In this document: in pieces, positions 42,711-52,147 of the stretch
Numbering within the stretch: position 1 is the stretch's first letter
How the letters are laid out: each line of letters begins with the position of its first letter
From: Lacticaseibacillus saniviri JCM 17471 = DSM 24301
Lineage (GTDB): Bacteria; Bacillota; Bacilli; Lactobacillales; Lactobacillaceae
DNA length: 64,000 bases
Assembly: GCF_001311785.1 (NCBI RefSeq)
Contig: NZ_BBBX01000001.1
Coordinates: forward strand, 186,001 to 250,000
Direction of reading: 5' to 3'
The notes under the pieces: generated by a model
Told to the model about the DNA's origin: nothing
The model's database searches: none
The model's input: the letters and a program-made list of their open reading frames with translations, nothing else
Position numbers and translations under genes: made by a program

Positions 42711-43245
42711 CTTTTTCCTCCGCCATCTGCCACAAGGATAGTGCCATTACCGTTTTACTATCACAGATTAATCCTTGTTGCTGCGCTGCTTGTGCCTCTT
42801 GAAGTGTCAGCCAATGCGCATCCAAAATTCGCCTTGATCCAGCGGTCGCTTCGTCGCCAACGATCTGAGCTCGGTGGCCATGAACACACTGATTTTGGCA
42901 TCACTGAAGCCAATAGACTGATAAACGTGGTCAGTGGTTGCCAGTGATCCGCGGCCAGTCCCGCCTCTTCGTTGAGTTCGCGCTGCGCTGTGACCAATGG
43001 TGCTTCAGCCACTTCACATTTGCCCGCGGGAATCTCTAACGTCATCTGATCGATGGTACTGCGCCACTGTTGCACAAAAGAGCACGGTGTTGCTGCACCG
43101 CTAGCACCCCGGCTGAACCATTGGTGTGAACCACTTCTCGCGCGGCTTCTGTACCATCGGGTAATTGGACCGTCAATCGCTTCAGGGTCAAGATCTTTCC
43201 ATTATATAGTGTCTCAGTATCCTTCAAGACTTCTCTTTTATCCAT
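42697..43245 (-). CDS. nudF: NUDIX hydrolase, ADP-ribose pyrophosphatase type (three frameshifts)
   Basis: It starts MDKREVLKDTETLYNGKILTL at 43245. The Nudix box reads GKCEVAEAPLVTAQRELNEEAG (G-x5-E-x7-REL-x-EE-x-G). One T is missing near 43076-43079, 42922-42924 and 42824-42827 (plus A-runs). Restored, the end reads FLDAHWLTLQEAQAAQQQG and KTVMALSLWQMAEEKDGRG. About 183 residues. It hydrolyses ADP-ribose to AMP and ribose-5-phosphate, a housekeeping function. First gene of the nudF-mtnN-iscS-DUF1831 unit. Confidence 0.92.
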
Positions 43246-43271
43246 AGGCTCCCCTTCAATCTACTGTAATC

Positions 43272-43300
43272 ATCATACAAAACCCGCATGCACCTGTAAA
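43272..43300 (-). promoter_or_regulatory. Promoter of the nudF operon
   Basis: On the minus strand TTTACA (43295-43300) and TATGAT (43272-43277) are exactly 17 bases apart, 27 bases before the start codon. Confidence 0.75.
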
Positions 43301-43385
43301 ATGAATCTGCAACTTTTAGAGAATCTTGAGAATTGCCACTCAAAACTCAATCCAAGGGCTGATTTTGTGGTGAAAGGGGTTGTGC

Positions 43386-43391
43386 TACACT
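43386..43391 (+). promoter_or_regulatory. Extended -10 promoter of xpaC-telA
   Basis: TGTGCTACACT gives a TGn-extended -10 (TACACT at 43386-43391); TTTTGT lies 17 bases further up as a weak -35. Confidence 0.55.
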
Positions 43392-43423
43392 ATGGTCATG
43401 ATGAAATAAGGATGTGACTTCTT

Positions 43424-44155
43424 GTGAAACAAAAACGCCATTCAGGTTTGCGCATCACAATCTGGGCGCTACTGGGCTTTGGCATCGGATCCATGAGTGG
43501 TCGCTTAGGCATCGCGCTGTTTACAGCCATTGTCTTTGGCTTCGCGCGATGGCTCGGTGAGCGCTTGGGTGCGCCCAAAGAACAGGTGCAGCCAACTGGA
43601 GTGCCACCACTTTCAGCCAGCATGTCTGATCACTATCAAACATCTGGATTAACCGATAGCGAGATTCAGGTTTTCCGCGACACGATGGACGCCGCTGCCA
43701 AACAAATTACAACCATTGAAACGCTCACCGAAGCTGTGCCTAAGCTCAAGCAAGTGGCACTCAATCACGACCTAGTACCAGTGCTGCACGCCTACTTCAA
43801 AGCGATTGTGGATCAGCCTAAACGTCTACCAGAAGCGGCAAACTTCCTATATGATCATTTGCCTAATCTGGAGCGTTTGATGACCCGTTACCAAACCATC
43901 ACCCATCACGAGGTCAAGTCGGCCGACACATTCGCTGTACTCGATCAGGCCGAACAGGCAATCGGGCAGTTGGCTGACAATATTACGAATCAATACCAAG
44001 CTTTTGTCGCCGATGATATCGAAGACCTCGAAAGCGAAATCGCATTGACTCAAAAACAAATTCCAGAAACCAGCAGCGGCAAACACGCTGCACGAGAAAA
44101 TAATACCCAAGAGGAGTTGATCGCCCATGACGGAACCCAACAATCTCACCAATGA
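43424..44155 (+). CDS. xpaC: XpaC family protein (5-bromo-4-chloroindolyl phosphate hydrolysis)
   Basis: 243 residues, intact, GTG start after AAGGATGTGA. Two N-terminal membrane spans ([34 protein letters not shown]), then a helical cytoplasmic domain with [20 protein letters not shown] and [17 protein letters not shown]. XpaC is paired with TelA in Bacillus and lactobacilli (yceG-yceH-like); the true role is unknown, possibly envelope stress. The telA start lies within its last 30 bases. Confidence 0.85.
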   Translation: MKQKRHSGLRITIWALLGFGIGSMSGRLGIALFTAIVFGFARWLGERLGAPKEQVQPTGVPPLSASMSDHYQTSGLTDSEIQVFRDTMDAAAKQITTIETLTEAVPKLKQVALNHDLVPVLHAYFKAIVDQPKRLPEAANFLYDHLPNLERLMTRYQTITHHEVKSADTFAVLDQAEQAIGQLADNITNQYQAFVADDIEDLESEIALTQKQIPETSSGKHAARENNTQEELIAHDGTQQSHQ

Positions 44156-45290
44156 TTTACTCAAAGATCCTTTTAGCACCATCAATCCTGAACCGAATCA
44201 ACAAGTCGCAAACGCCGCACCATCGCCCCGGCTCAATGATGAACAACTCGTTCAGGCTAAGGCCTTAGCCAACCAAATCGATGTCAACAGCCAAGAAACT
44301 GTCCTCAATTACGGCGCGAGTGCCCAAAAGCAGTTAGGCAAATTCTCGCAAACCATGTTGGACCAAGTTCAGAGCCAAGACACCGGTGAAGTCGGCCAAG
44401 CGCTCACCACACTGATGAACCGATTACAAGAAGCCAACCCCGACGAGTTACGCGCCGAAGACAACAATGTCTTTCGCAAGTTGTTTGGTCAGGTCAAGCG
44501 GTCGATTTTTGAAATCACGACTAAGTACCAAAAGATTGGTGCACAAATTGATACCATCGCCAATCGCTTAGAAAAAGAACAACAGGGTCTCTTGAACGAT
44601 AATCAAATGTTGGAAGAACTCTATGCGCAAAACAAGGCTTACTTCGATGCCTTAAATATCTACATTGAAGCCGGACGCATGAAGCTAGATGAACTCAATA
44701 CCACCACGATTCCTGAAGCGATGGCTCAAGCCCAAGCGAGTGACAATCAGATGGCCGTTCAGGAAGTCAACGATTTGAAGCAATTCCAGAATCGCCTCGA
44801 AAAGCGCGTGTATGACTTGGAACTCGCCCGCCAGATCACACTGCAACAGGCACCACAGATTCGGTTGATTCAAAACACCAACCAAGCATTGGCGGAAAAG
44901 ATTCAAGCGAGTGTCAACACCGCCATCCCATTGTGGAAGAACCAGGTCGCTATCGCCCTCACCCTGCTGCGGCAAAAGGACGCGGTTACCGCGCAACGTC
45001 AGGTTTCTGAAACAACCAATGATCTCTTGAAGAAGAATGCCAATATGCTCAAGATTTCAGCGATTGAGACCGCCCATGAGAACGAACGCGGCGTTGTCGA
45101 TATCGAAACCTTAACGCAAACCCAAAATGATTTGGTTGAAACCCTGCAACAAACCTTACAGATTCAACAAGAAGGTCATAGCAAACGTGTCGCTGCCGAA
45201 AAGGAATTACAGCACATGGAAGATGACCTCAAGAATCAATTACTGAACTACACCCGTGGCGGTCAGCAACAAACTCCACCACAACAGTAA
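44127..45290 (+). CDS. telA: TelA family toxic anion resistance protein
   Basis: 387 residues, intact. It overlaps xpaC by 29 bases, with AGAGGAG as ribosome site. It is largely alpha-helical, with family segments [65 protein letters not shown], and [22 protein letters not shown]. It is linked to tellurite tolerance, lantibiotic and envelope-stress resistance in other species; the mechanism is unknown. A glutamine-rich tail ends the protein. Confidence 0.92.
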   Translation: MTEPNNLTNDLLKDPFSTINPEPNQQVANAAPSPRLNDEQLVQAKALANQIDVNSQETVLNYGASAQKQLGKFSQTMLDQVQSQDTGEVGQALTTLMNRLQEANPDELRAEDNNVFRKLFGQVKRSIFEITTKYQKIGAQIDTIANRLEKEQQGLLNDNQMLEELYAQNKAYFDALNIYIEAGRMKLDELNTTTIPEAMAQAQASDNQMAVQEVNDLKQFQNRLEKRVYDLELARQITLQQAPQIRLIQNTNQALAEKIQASVNTAIPLWKNQVAIALTLLRQKDAVTAQRQVSETTNDLLKKNANMLKISAIETAHENERGVVDIETLTQTQNDLVETLQQTLQIQQEGHSKRVAAEKELQHMEDDLKNQLLNYTRGGQQQTPPQQ

Positions 45291-45300
45291 TCAGCATGAC

Positions 45301-45346
45301 AAAAAGGCGCTGCCCCAAACTGTAAATGGGACATCGCCTTTTTTGT
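45301..45346 (+). terminator. Terminator of xpaC-telA
   Basis: AAAAAGGCGCTGCCCC pairs with GGGACATCGCCTTTTTT around an 11-base loop. Confidence 0.82.
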
Positions 45347-45400
45347 GTCTCGTCAATAATATTAACAGAATAATTAATTTTACCTGATTATCACAATAGC

Positions 45401-45444
45401 TTTACAGGAACCCCCTGCGAATCTTTACACAGTCTAGGTATAGT
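45401..45444 (+). promoter_or_regulatory. Activator-type promoter of pstS with TTTACA repeats
   Basis: TATAGT (45439-45444) is a good -10, but the -35 position (TGCGAA) is poor. TTTACA occurs at 45401-45406 and 45424-45429, 23 bases apart, in the place where a phosphate regulator (PhoP/PnpR) would bind. Inferred Pho box. Confidence 0.45.
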
Positions 45445-45475
45445 AAAGACATACTAAAACGCAGGAGGAAACAAA

Positions 45476-46372
45476 ATGAAACGGTCAATTCTTGTCTCAG
45501 CAGCAACAATCATTCTCTTACTCACTGGGTGCGGTCAAGCATCGAGTCAAAAGGCAAACTCGAGTCAAAGCAGCTCAAGTGCCTCATCTACCAAGATCTT
45601 GGCCGTCGGGTCAACCGCATTGCAGCCCTTGGTTGAACAAGCCGCTAAGGATTATCAATCAAAGACCCCCGAAGCTGACATTACAGTCCAAGGTGGCGGT
45701 TCAGGCGCCGGCCTCTCCCAAGTCGCGAGTGGTTCCGTGACAATTGGTAACTCAGATATTTTTGCTCAAGAAAAAGACGGCATTGATGCCAAGAAATTGG
45801 TCGATCACCAGGTCGCCGTTGTTGGTATCGCCCCTATCGTGCACCCAGGCGTTGGCGTCACCAACCTCTCGTCCAAGCAACTCGTTGATATCTTCACCGG
45901 TAAGGTCACCAACTGGAAGGAAGTCGGTGGCAAGGATCAGAGCATTGTCTTGATTAACCGCGCGCAAGGATCCGGGACACGAGCAACCTTTGAAAACATC
46001 GGTCTCAAAACCACGAAGGTCAAAACCGCACAAGAACAAGATTCCAGCGGCACGGTTTACAGCATGGTGAAATCCACTCCTGGGGCCATCAGCTACCTCG
46101 CCTTCTCATACATCAAAGAAGGTGTGACCGCCCTCAAACTGGATGACGTCGCACCAACCGCAAGCAACGTCACCACTAACAAGTGGAAGATCTGGGCCTA
46201 TGAGCACATGTACACCAATGGTAAGCCCGACATGAACACTGCTAAGTTTATCAACTATATTCAGAAGAAATCCGTCCAACAGGGACTCGTTAAACGCATC
46301 GGCTACATCCCCGTGACCGATATGACAGTGAGTCGGACCTTTGACGGCAAAATCGAAGAAATTAACAAATAA
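45476..46372 (+). CDS. pstS: Phosphate ABC transporter substrate-binding lipoprotein PstS
   Basis: 298 residues, intact, start after GCAGGAGGAAAC. Lipobox LLTGC near residue 19 and a serine-rich linker (residues 24-40) precede the phosphate-binding domain: VGSTALQPLVEQAAKDYQ, VQGGGSGAGLSQVASGSVTIGNSD, FTGKVTNWKEVGGKD, VLINRAQGSGTRATFENI. It captures phosphate outside the membrane for PstCAB. No pstC, pstA or pstB follows; a terminator comes at once, so it is a stand-alone copy here. Confidence 0.95.
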   Translation: MKRSILVSAATIILLLTGCGQASSQKANSSQSSSSASSTKILAVGSTALQPLVEQAAKDYQSKTPEADITVQGGGSGAGLSQVASGSVTIGNSDIFAQEKDGIDAKKLVDHQVAVVGIAPIVHPGVGVTNLSSKQLVDIFTGKVTNWKEVGGKDQSIVLINRAQGSGTRATFENIGLKTTKVKTAQEQDSSGTVYSMVKSTPGAISYLAFSYIKEGVTALKLDDVAPTASNVTTNKWKIWAYEHMYTNGKPDMNTAKFINYIQKKSVQQGLVKRIGYIPVTDMTVSRTFDGKIEEINK

Positions 46373-46376
46373 ACAC

Positions 46377-46420
46377 AAAAAAAGAGTTGCGACAGCGATG
46401 GCGTCGCAACTCTTTTTATA
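46377..46420. terminator. Bidirectional terminator between pstS and csp
   Basis: AAGAGTTGCGAC pairs with GTCGCAACTCTT around a 9-base loop, A-run before, T-run after. Confidence 0.88.
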
Positions 46421-46509
46421 TTTTCGAACAATAAAGATGACTCACGATCCAAAAGGCTGAGAAGTCCGATTAATCATCCTTCTCAAAGTGTCTTTTGTCA
46501 CAGCCGGTT

Positions 46510-46722
46510 TTATTCAGCAGAATCGTCTTTGACCACAACATTGGCCGCTTGTGGCCCACGTGGCCCTTCAACGACATCAAATGAGACCTCTTGGCCGACA
46601 TTCAATTGCTTGAAGCCGCTGCCCAGAATCGCTGAGAAGTGCACGAAAATATCAGGTTCGTTCGGTACTTCGATAAAACCAAAACCTTTTTCTTGATCGA
46701 ATACTTTTACGCGTCCGTCCAT
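46510..46722 (-). CDS. csp: Cold shock protein, CspA family
   Basis: 70 residues, intact. RNA-binding motifs RNP1 KGFGFIE and RNP2 DIFVHFS, in a five-strand beta barrel; ends [12 protein letters not shown]. It binds single-stranded RNA/DNA and melts mRNA structure. It follows ileS by 8 bases with AGGTGAT as ribosome site, so it is probably transcribed with ileS. The initial [10 protein letters not shown] differs from the usual M(E/N)xGTVKWF start of major Csps. Confidence 0.92.
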   Translation of the reverse strand: MDGRVKVFDQEKGFGFIEVPNEPDIFVHFSAILGSGFKQLNVGQEVSFDVVEGPRGPQAANVVVKDDSAE

Positions 46723-46730
46723 CCTATCAC

Positions 46731-49520
46731 CTACTTTGTTTCAAAGCCGGTTTCAACGACTTCTGGGAAGTTCTTGGTCACGATTGCCGCACAACGACCA
46801 CAGAGTGTTGGGAAGTGCGCGTCACTACCAACATCGGTCCGGGTCATCCGGCAACGGTCACAGACTTCACCTTCTGCATGCGCCACAGCAATTTTGGCAT
46901 CGTCAAAGGCAACCGCATCACTTGGTGCATCTGCTGAAGCCGCAGCCACTTCAAAGTGTGACACGATCAGCAATTGCATGACATTGGCATCGATCGCATT
47001 GAGTAGATCACGCAATGGTTCGCTGGCATAGACAGTCACAGCCGCTTCCAGTGACTTACCGATTACCTTTTGATCACGAGCCATTTCAAGCGCCTTTTGA
47101 ACTTCGGTCCGGAAGTCTAAGAATGCAGACCACAAGTCGATCAGTTCACTTTCATCATCAAAATGAGTGACTTCAGGCATTTCTGACAAGAAGGCATAGC
47201 TCTCTGATTGACCTAATAATGGCCAGATTTCTTCCATGGTGTGTGGCAAGATTGGTGTCAATAACTTGGTTAAGGCCACCAGGATGTCAGCCATGACAGT
47301 TTGCATCCGCCGACGCTTGATATCGTTTTGCCCTTCGATGTAGACCACATCCTTGGCAAAGTCCAAGTAGAACGCGGAAAGATCATTGACCAAGAAGTTG
47401 CTGATCAGTTTTTCAACTGTGGCAAAATCATACACATCATATGCCTGACGACTCGCTTCAATCACTTGATTCAAGCGTACTTCCAGGTAACGATCAACGG
47501 AACCCAGGTCACCATAAGCGACACGGTCTGTTTCTGGATCAAAATCACTGGTGTTAGCCAGCATGAACCGCATCGTGTTCCGGATCTTCCGGTAAGCTTC
47601 TGAAGCCTGTGCAAAGTTATCCATTGAAACCTTCACATCAGATGAGGCATCGACCGTGGAGACCCACAAACGAATAATTTCAGCCCCGTATTGCTTCTCG
47701 ATGGTATCTGGCACAATGGTATTCCCCAGTGACTTACTCATCTTGCGGCCCTTATCATCCAAGGTGAACCCTTGTGAGAGCACCTGCCTGTATGGTGCCT
47801 TACCAGTGACCGCTACACTTGTGATCAGGCTACTGTTGAACCAGCCACGATATTGATCAGACCCTTCCAGATAAAGATCTGCTGGGAATGATAATTCAGG
47901 CCGAGCAGCGAGGACGGCTTGGTGGGATGAACCAGAGTCAAACCACACATCCATGATGTCGGTTTCCTTTGTGAATTCACCATTAGGACTACCAGGATGC
48001 GTATAGCCTTCCGGTAACAGATCCTTAGCTTCGCGTTCAAACCAGATATTACTACCATATTTGCCGAACAAGTCAGCCACATGTTCAATCGTTTCAGGTT
48101 CGAGAATTGGTTCGCCATTTTCCGCATAGAAGATTGGTAATGGCACACCCCAAGCCCGTTGACGTGAGATGACCCAGTCACCGCGGTCACGAATCATGTT
48201 GTAAAGACGGGTTTTACCCCAGCTAGGTTCAAAATCAACACCGTCAATTTGAGCCAAGATTTGGTCGCGGAAGGCATCAACTGATGCGAACCATTGCGTG
48301 GTTGCCCGGAAGATAACCGGCTTCTTGGTCCGCCAGTCATGTGGGTAACTATGGGTGAAGAAGTCGAGCTTGAGTAACCGACCGTTCTTTTCGAGCGCAT
48401 CCGTCACCATTGGATTAGCCTTGTCGTAGAAGACACCGGTGAAACCAGGTGCTTCTTCGTTCATAACCCCTTTTTCATCGACAACAGACACCACTGGCAA
48501 GTGATAAGCTAAACCAGCCTTGTAGTCATCTTCCCCATGTCCTGGTGCGGTGTGAACCAGACCAGTCCCGGCATCGAGCGTCACGTGATCGCCCAGAATA
48601 ACCAAACTTGTCCGGTCATACAGAGGGTGTTGCGCTGTCATGTTTTCGAGCTCGCTCCCCTTGAATGTCTTGAGGATTTCGGGATTATCCCAGCCCAAGG
48701 TTTCAGCAACACTTGGCAGCATTTCTGCCGCAACAACATACTTCTTGCCATCAACTGCAACCTGCACGTAGTCAAAACGTGGGTTTACCGCGATCCCTTG
48801 GTTAGCAGGAATGGTCCAAGGCGTTGTGGTCCAGATAATGAAACTCGTATCACTGTCCAACAAGCCCTTACCATCAACAACAGGGAATGACACAAAGATC
48901 GATGGTGACTTGATGTCGTGATATTCGATTTCAGCTTCAGCCAAAGTTGATTCTGAAGATGGTGACCAGTAAACGGGCTTCAAGCCATGATAGATGTAGC
49001 CCTTCTTGGCCATTTCGCCGAAGACACGAATTTCAGCGGCTTCGAATTCTGGTTGTAAGGTGATGTATGGGTGATCCCAATCACCGGAGACCCCTAAGCG
49101 CTTGAAGTCAGTCCGTTGCTTTTCGATTTCCTTCATCGCAAATTGGCGACAGAGTTCACGATATTCAGCCATGGACATTTCCTTGCGCTTGATGCCCTTC
49201 TTAGCCAATTGCTGTTCGATGGGCAGGCCGTGAGTATCCCATCCGGGAACGTAAGGGGCGCGGTAACCGCTCATCGCCTTGTAGCGAACAATGATATCCT
49301 TACTAATCTTGTTCAAAGCGTGACCCATGTGAATATTACCGTTCGCAAATGGTGGGCCATCGTGCAGAATGAAGGTTGGTTTGCCTTCGTTTAATTGTTG
49401 CCGTTGTTGGTAGACATGGTTTTCTTCCCATGCCGCTTGCCAGCCGGCTTCCTTATTGGGTAAACCCGCGCGCATTGCAAACGGGGTCTTACCCAAGTTC
49501 AATGTTTCTTTGATCTTCAT
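46731..49520 (-). CDS. ileS: Isoleucyl-tRNA synthetase
   Basis: 929 residues, intact. Start at 49520 ([21 protein letters not shown]) after AAAGGATG. HIGH-type motif [11 protein letters not shown], editing domain ([15 protein letters not shown]), KMSKS in [12 protein letters not shown], and a C-terminal zinc finger ([12 protein letters not shown]...CGRCA). It charges tRNA-Ile in the cytoplasm. It is preceded by a T-box leader that senses uncharged tRNA-Ile, and sits after divIVA at the end of the dcw cluster, as in many Firmicutes. Confidence 0.98.
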   Translation of the reverse strand: MKIKETLNLGKTPFAMRAGLPNKEAGWQAAWEENHVYQQRQQLNEGKPTFILHDGPPFANGNIHMGHALNKISKDIIVRYKAMSGYRAPYVPGWDTHGLPIEQQLAKKGIKRKEMSMAEYRELCRQFAMKEIEKQRTDFKRLGVSGDWDHPYITLQPEFEAAEIRVFGEMAKKGYIYHGLKPVYWSPSSESTLAEAEIEYHDIKSPSIFVSFPVVDGKGLLDSDTSFIIWTTTPWTIPANQGIAVNPRFDYVQVAVDGKKYVVAAEMLPSVAETLGWDNPEILKTFKGSELENMTAQHPLYDRTSLVILGDHVTLDAGTGLVHTAPGHGEDDYKAGLAYHLPVVSVVDEKGVMNEEAPGFTGVFYDKANPMVTDALEKNGRLLKLDFFTHSYPHDWRTKKPVIFRATTQWFASVDAFRDQILAQIDGVDFEPSWGKTRLYNMIRDRGDWVISRQRAWGVPLPIFYAENGEPILEPETIEHVADLFGKYGSNIWFEREAKDLLPEGYTHPGSPNGEFTKETDIMDVWFDSGSSHQAVLAARPELSFPADLYLEGSDQYRGWFNSSLITSVAVTGKAPYRQVLSQGFTLDDKGRKMSKSLGNTIVPDTIEKQYGAEIIRLWVSTVDASSDVKVSMDNFAQASEAYRKIRNTMRFMLANTSDFDPETDRVAYGDLGSVDRYLEVRLNQVIEASRQAYDVYDFATVEKLISNFLVNDLSAFYLDFAKDVVYIEGQNDIKRRRMQTVMADILVALTKLLTPILPHTMEEIWPLLGQSESYAFLSEMPEVTHFDDESELIDLWSAFLDFRTEVQKALEMARDQKVIGKSLEAAVTVYASEPLRDLLNAIDANVMQLLIVSHFEVAAASADAPSDAVAFDDAKIAVAHAEGEVCDRCRMTRTDVGSDAHFPTLCGRCAAIVTKNFPEVVETGFETK

Positions 49521-49543
49521 GAATGCCATCCTTTCTTGATCAC

Positions 49544-49757
49544 AAAAACTTCGCCCCTGATTAGGACGAAGTTTTTTCGTGGTACCACCTAAGTTTAGAG
49601 GATTGCTCCCCCCTCAGAATTCGTTAACGGAAATTACCCGATTGCGACTACTGATTTCACCGCAATTTTTCAAACTGATGGTCGAACCAGTCGTGTTCCC
49701 GGGCTTTCACCCACCCCGGGTCGCTGCATACCGTACTGATAAGATCGTGTGTTTGCA
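49544..49757 (-). promoter_or_regulatory. T-box leader of ileS
   Basis: On the minus strand, a stem I region (CCGGGGTGGGTGAAAGCCCGG) is followed by a probable ATC (Ile) specifier at 49677-49679. The T-box core AGGTGGTACCACG is at 49578-49590 and a terminator (AAAACTTCGTCC with GGGGCGAAGTTTT, T-tail) at 49544-49577. Uncharged tRNA-Ile would favour read-through into ileS. The core and terminator are clear; the specifier is tentative. Confidence 0.85.
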
Positions 49758-49758
49758 A

Positions 49759-50490
49759 TTAATTTGATTCAGATTCTGGTGCCTGGCTGTTAACTTCTGA
49801 CTGTGGGTTATCTTCAGGGAAAACAATTTCCGTGTAGGTATCCCCCGTCGTTGCATCAACAGGTTCTGGTGCAGCAGCCTCCGATTCAGAGTCAACGACC
49901 TGAATTGGTTCTGGCTCTGAGTCTATCGGATCAGTAGGCTGATTGTCAAGTGCTTCAGAGGCAGTCGTATCGATAATTTCGACTTCATCATCAGAGGAAG
50001 CGAGCAATTGCTTCCACTCAGGACTCTTCACCACTTCAAGTTGTGATTCCATCATGACCTGCAGCCGTTGCCGGAAAATCCGGGTTTGGCGCTTCAGATC
50101 TTCTGTTTGAATCGTGATTGCCTTGGCTTTTTCAGATGCATCGCTCAAAATCCGGTTTGATTTCTCTGTGGCATCCGTCAGCATATCCTGCGCATTGGTT
50201 TCAGCTTGTTGTTGAATGATATCGGCTTCTTTTTGCGCGTTACCCTTCACTCGGTCAGCAGCTTCCTGCGCAACAATAATCGATTGATTCAAGGCATCCT
50301 TCAAATCAGTGAAGTACTTCACCTTTTCTTGACTATCAGCCAATTCTTTCTTCAGCTGCTCATTTTCGTTGAGCGTCGCTGTGTAATCCTTGATGATTTG
50401 GTCAAGAAAATCATTAACTTGATCTTGATCATAACCCCGCATACGGGTATTAAACTCTTTGTTGTGAATGTCTAGTGGACTCAACGCCAT
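49759..50490 (-). CDS. divIVA: Cell division protein DivIVA
   Basis: 243 residues, intact, start after GAGGAGGAACTGGG. The N-terminal membrane-curvature domain (MALSPLDIHNKEFNTRMRGYDQDQVNDFLD) is followed by a long coiled coil (ENEQLKKELADSQEKVKYF... to about residue 160). The acidic, serine/proline/glutamate-rich tail from about residue 165 is low-complexity. It marks septa and poles and recruits division factors. Its stop lies right at the 5' end of the ileS T-box. Confidence 0.96.
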   Translation of the reverse strand: MALSPLDIHNKEFNTRMRGYDQDQVNDFLDQIIKDYTATLNENEQLKKELADSQEKVKYFTDLKDALNQSIIVAQEAADRVKGNAQKEADIIQQQAETNAQDMLTDATEKSNRILSDASEKAKAITIQTEDLKRQTRIFRQRLQVMMESQLEVVKSPEWKQLLASSDDEVEIIDTTASEALDNQPTDPIDSEPEPIQVVDSESEAAAPEPVDATTGDTYTEIVFPEDNPQSEVNSQAPESESN

Positions 50491-50510
50491 CCCAGTTCCT
50501 CCTCATTGCA

Positions 50511-50534
50511 CGCGAACAGAAAGTTCTGTTCGCG
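50511..50534. repeat. Perfect inverted repeat upstream of divIVA
   Basis: CGCGAACAGA-AAGT-TCTGTTCGCG, a 10-bp perfect stem with a 4-base loop, 21-44 bases before the divIVA start. The T-rich side faces away from divIVA, so it is not a minus-strand terminator. Confidence 0.7.
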
Positions 50535-50601
50535 CTTTTGTTTCAATTTATTTGAGCACTCGTCGATCGGCAGCACACTCGTTCTCAGCTTGTTAACACA
50601 T

Positions 50602-51363
50602 TTACACTAATGCGAAGCTTATCTTTTTGGTCGTTCCCAGGACTTGGGTCAGCAAGATGCGACCAAAGCCGCGCACTGAAACCGTGTCCTGTTCAGCCAA
50701 CATGGTGTCCGGTTGACTGTTGACCTGGAAGTTCAAACGTACCTTCTCACCCTGAATCAGGGTCTTAGCGCGCTGCCGCGAAATATTGTAGACATGTGCG
50801 ACAACGGTATCGAGCCGCAATGAGCTCACCGTCGTTTCACTCGTTTCCCATTCCGAAATCGGCAAGACATGCGCATCAAGTGGCACTTCTTCCAACCGGA
50901 CCCCCACCCGGCCAATCTTGGTAATATTTTCAAGCACCCAACTCACCATGCTCGTGCTGACGTAGAACTGCCAGTGACCGCCATCCGTGATGATATCACC
51001 AAAAACATCACGACGAACGCCACTGTTGGCCAGCGTGCCCAAAATCGTGCTGTGCGTCAATGCCGCGAATTTCTCCGGGTAATGAATCGCAATCAGCGAG
51101 AGCTCAAAGTCAGCTTGTTTAGGTTCAAAATAGCTAGGCGCAACAATTAACCGAGAGCGTTCCGCATCGGAATAACCGCCATCGGTAAATGTTGTGACCT
51201 CACTGTGTGTGCCCACCAATTGCTTGGCGATGAACACTTGGCGAGGATCTAGAAATTCGGTCAGTACGGGCCGATATTCATTTCCCGCCTGTTCGATCAG
51301 TTCGCTGAAATGATCGATAAACGGAATTTCATCTTTGCGATAATGCTGATATACGGAATCCAT
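50602..51363 (-). CDS. ylmH: RNA-binding protein YlmH, S4 domain
   Basis: About 253 residues, intact; the third of three consecutive ATG (51363) is best spaced from AAGGA. The N-terminal globular part (FLDPRQVFIAKQLV; GGYSDAERSRLIV; HSTILGTLANSGVRRDVFGDII) is followed by an S4 domain (RLDTVVAHVYNISRQRAKTLIQGEKVRLNF). In Bacillus it helps recycle stalled 50S-peptidyl-tRNA complexes. Standard member of the sepF-yggT-ylmH-divIVA set. Confidence 0.94.
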   Translation of the reverse strand: MDSVYQHYRKDEIPFIDHFSELIEQAGNEYRPVLTEFLDPRQVFIAKQLVGTHSEVTTFTDGGYSDAERSRLIVAPSYFEPKQADFELSLIAIHYPEKFAALTHSTILGTLANSGVRRDVFGDIITDGGHWQFYVSTSMVSWVLENITKIGRVGVRLEEVPLDAHVLPISEWETSETTVSSLRLDTVVAHVYNISRQRAKTLIQGEKVRLNFQVNSQPDTMLAEQDTVSVRGFGRILLTQVLGTTKKISFALV

Positions 51364-51374
51364 CATCATTGTCC

Positions 51375-51665
51375 TTATCTAATCACGAGATTTAACAAGA
51401 AAGCAAACAGATAGTTCAAAAGCCATCGCAGTCCTGACAGTGCCAAAAAGGCAATGACCGGTGAGAAATCGATGCCGGCCAGAGGCGGAATAAAGCGCTG
51501 GAAAATCCTGAGAAAAGGATCAACCAAGCGGCCCAATAACAGCCCAAAGCGTGACGTCGATGCCCCAGGGAACCAGGTCATCAGCACTGAAACCATGACC
51601 ACAATCATATACAGATAAATCAGTAAATCAAGCGCACTGTGAAGCGCGAGTAATAGCTGAATCAT
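51375..51665 (-). CDS. yggT: YggT family membrane protein (YlmG)
   Basis: 96 residues, intact, after AGGAAGGATCGG. Two clusters of hydrophobic helices, with the family signature FLRIFQRFIPPLAGIDFSPVIAFLAL. It is associated with membrane or division functions; in the dcw tail it lies between sepF and ylmH. Confidence 0.94.
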   Translation of the reverse strand: MIQLLLALHSALDLLIYLYMIVVMVSVLMTWFPGASTSRFGLLLGRLVDPFLRIFQRFIPPLAGIDFSPVIAFLALSGLRWLLNYLFAFLLNLVIR

Positions 51666-51679
51666 GGCACCGATCCTTC

Positions 51680-52129
51680 CTAATTCGTTGAATCAAATTG
51701 CTTGGTGTCGAGCACATTACTCAGATTACCGTCAATTTGAAAATTAGCTGGCGTGACTAAGAAAATCGCGTCGCCAACGCGTTTGATTTCACCATCGATG
51801 GCAAACGCTGCCCCAGTCAAGAAATCGACAATCCGGCGCGCCTCTTCAGTGCCAATGCGATCAAAATTGACCACAACGGCGTGATTGGCCAACAAGTGAC
51901 GGCCGATTTCATTCACATCAGAATAAATCCGTGGCTCATAAACAATAATCTTAGATTGTTGTTCCGCGGTGGGTTTCATCGCGACGACCTTATTGCGTTG
52001 AAAATTGTTCACAGCCGGTTGCGACACGGATTGTGCTTCAGTTTCTTCAGCGGTGTATTCAGGTTCATCGTCACCATCATCCATCCCAAAGAAACGATTA
52101 AAGGTTGTTCCCAGTTTTTCAAATGCCAT
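51680..52129 (-). CDS. sepF: Cell division protein SepF
   Basis: 149 residues, intact. An N-terminal amphipathic membrane-binding helix (MAFEKLGTTFNRFFGM), an acidic linker, and the SepF core with VVAMKP, IIVYEPRIYSDVNEIGRHLLANHAVVVNFDRI and RIVDFLTGAAFAIDGEIKRVGDAIFLVTP. It forms rings that bundle and anchor FtsZ. It follows ftsZ by 18 bases. Confidence 0.96.
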   Translation of the reverse strand: MAFEKLGTTFNRFFGMDDGDDEPEYTAEETEAQSVSQPAVNNFQRNKVVAMKPTAEQQSKIIVYEPRIYSDVNEIGRHLLANHAVVVNFDRIGTEEARRIVDFLTGAAFAIDGEIKRVGDAIFLVTPANFQIDGNLSNVLDTKQFDSTN

Positions 52130-52147
52130 AAGTGCATTCCCCCCCGT

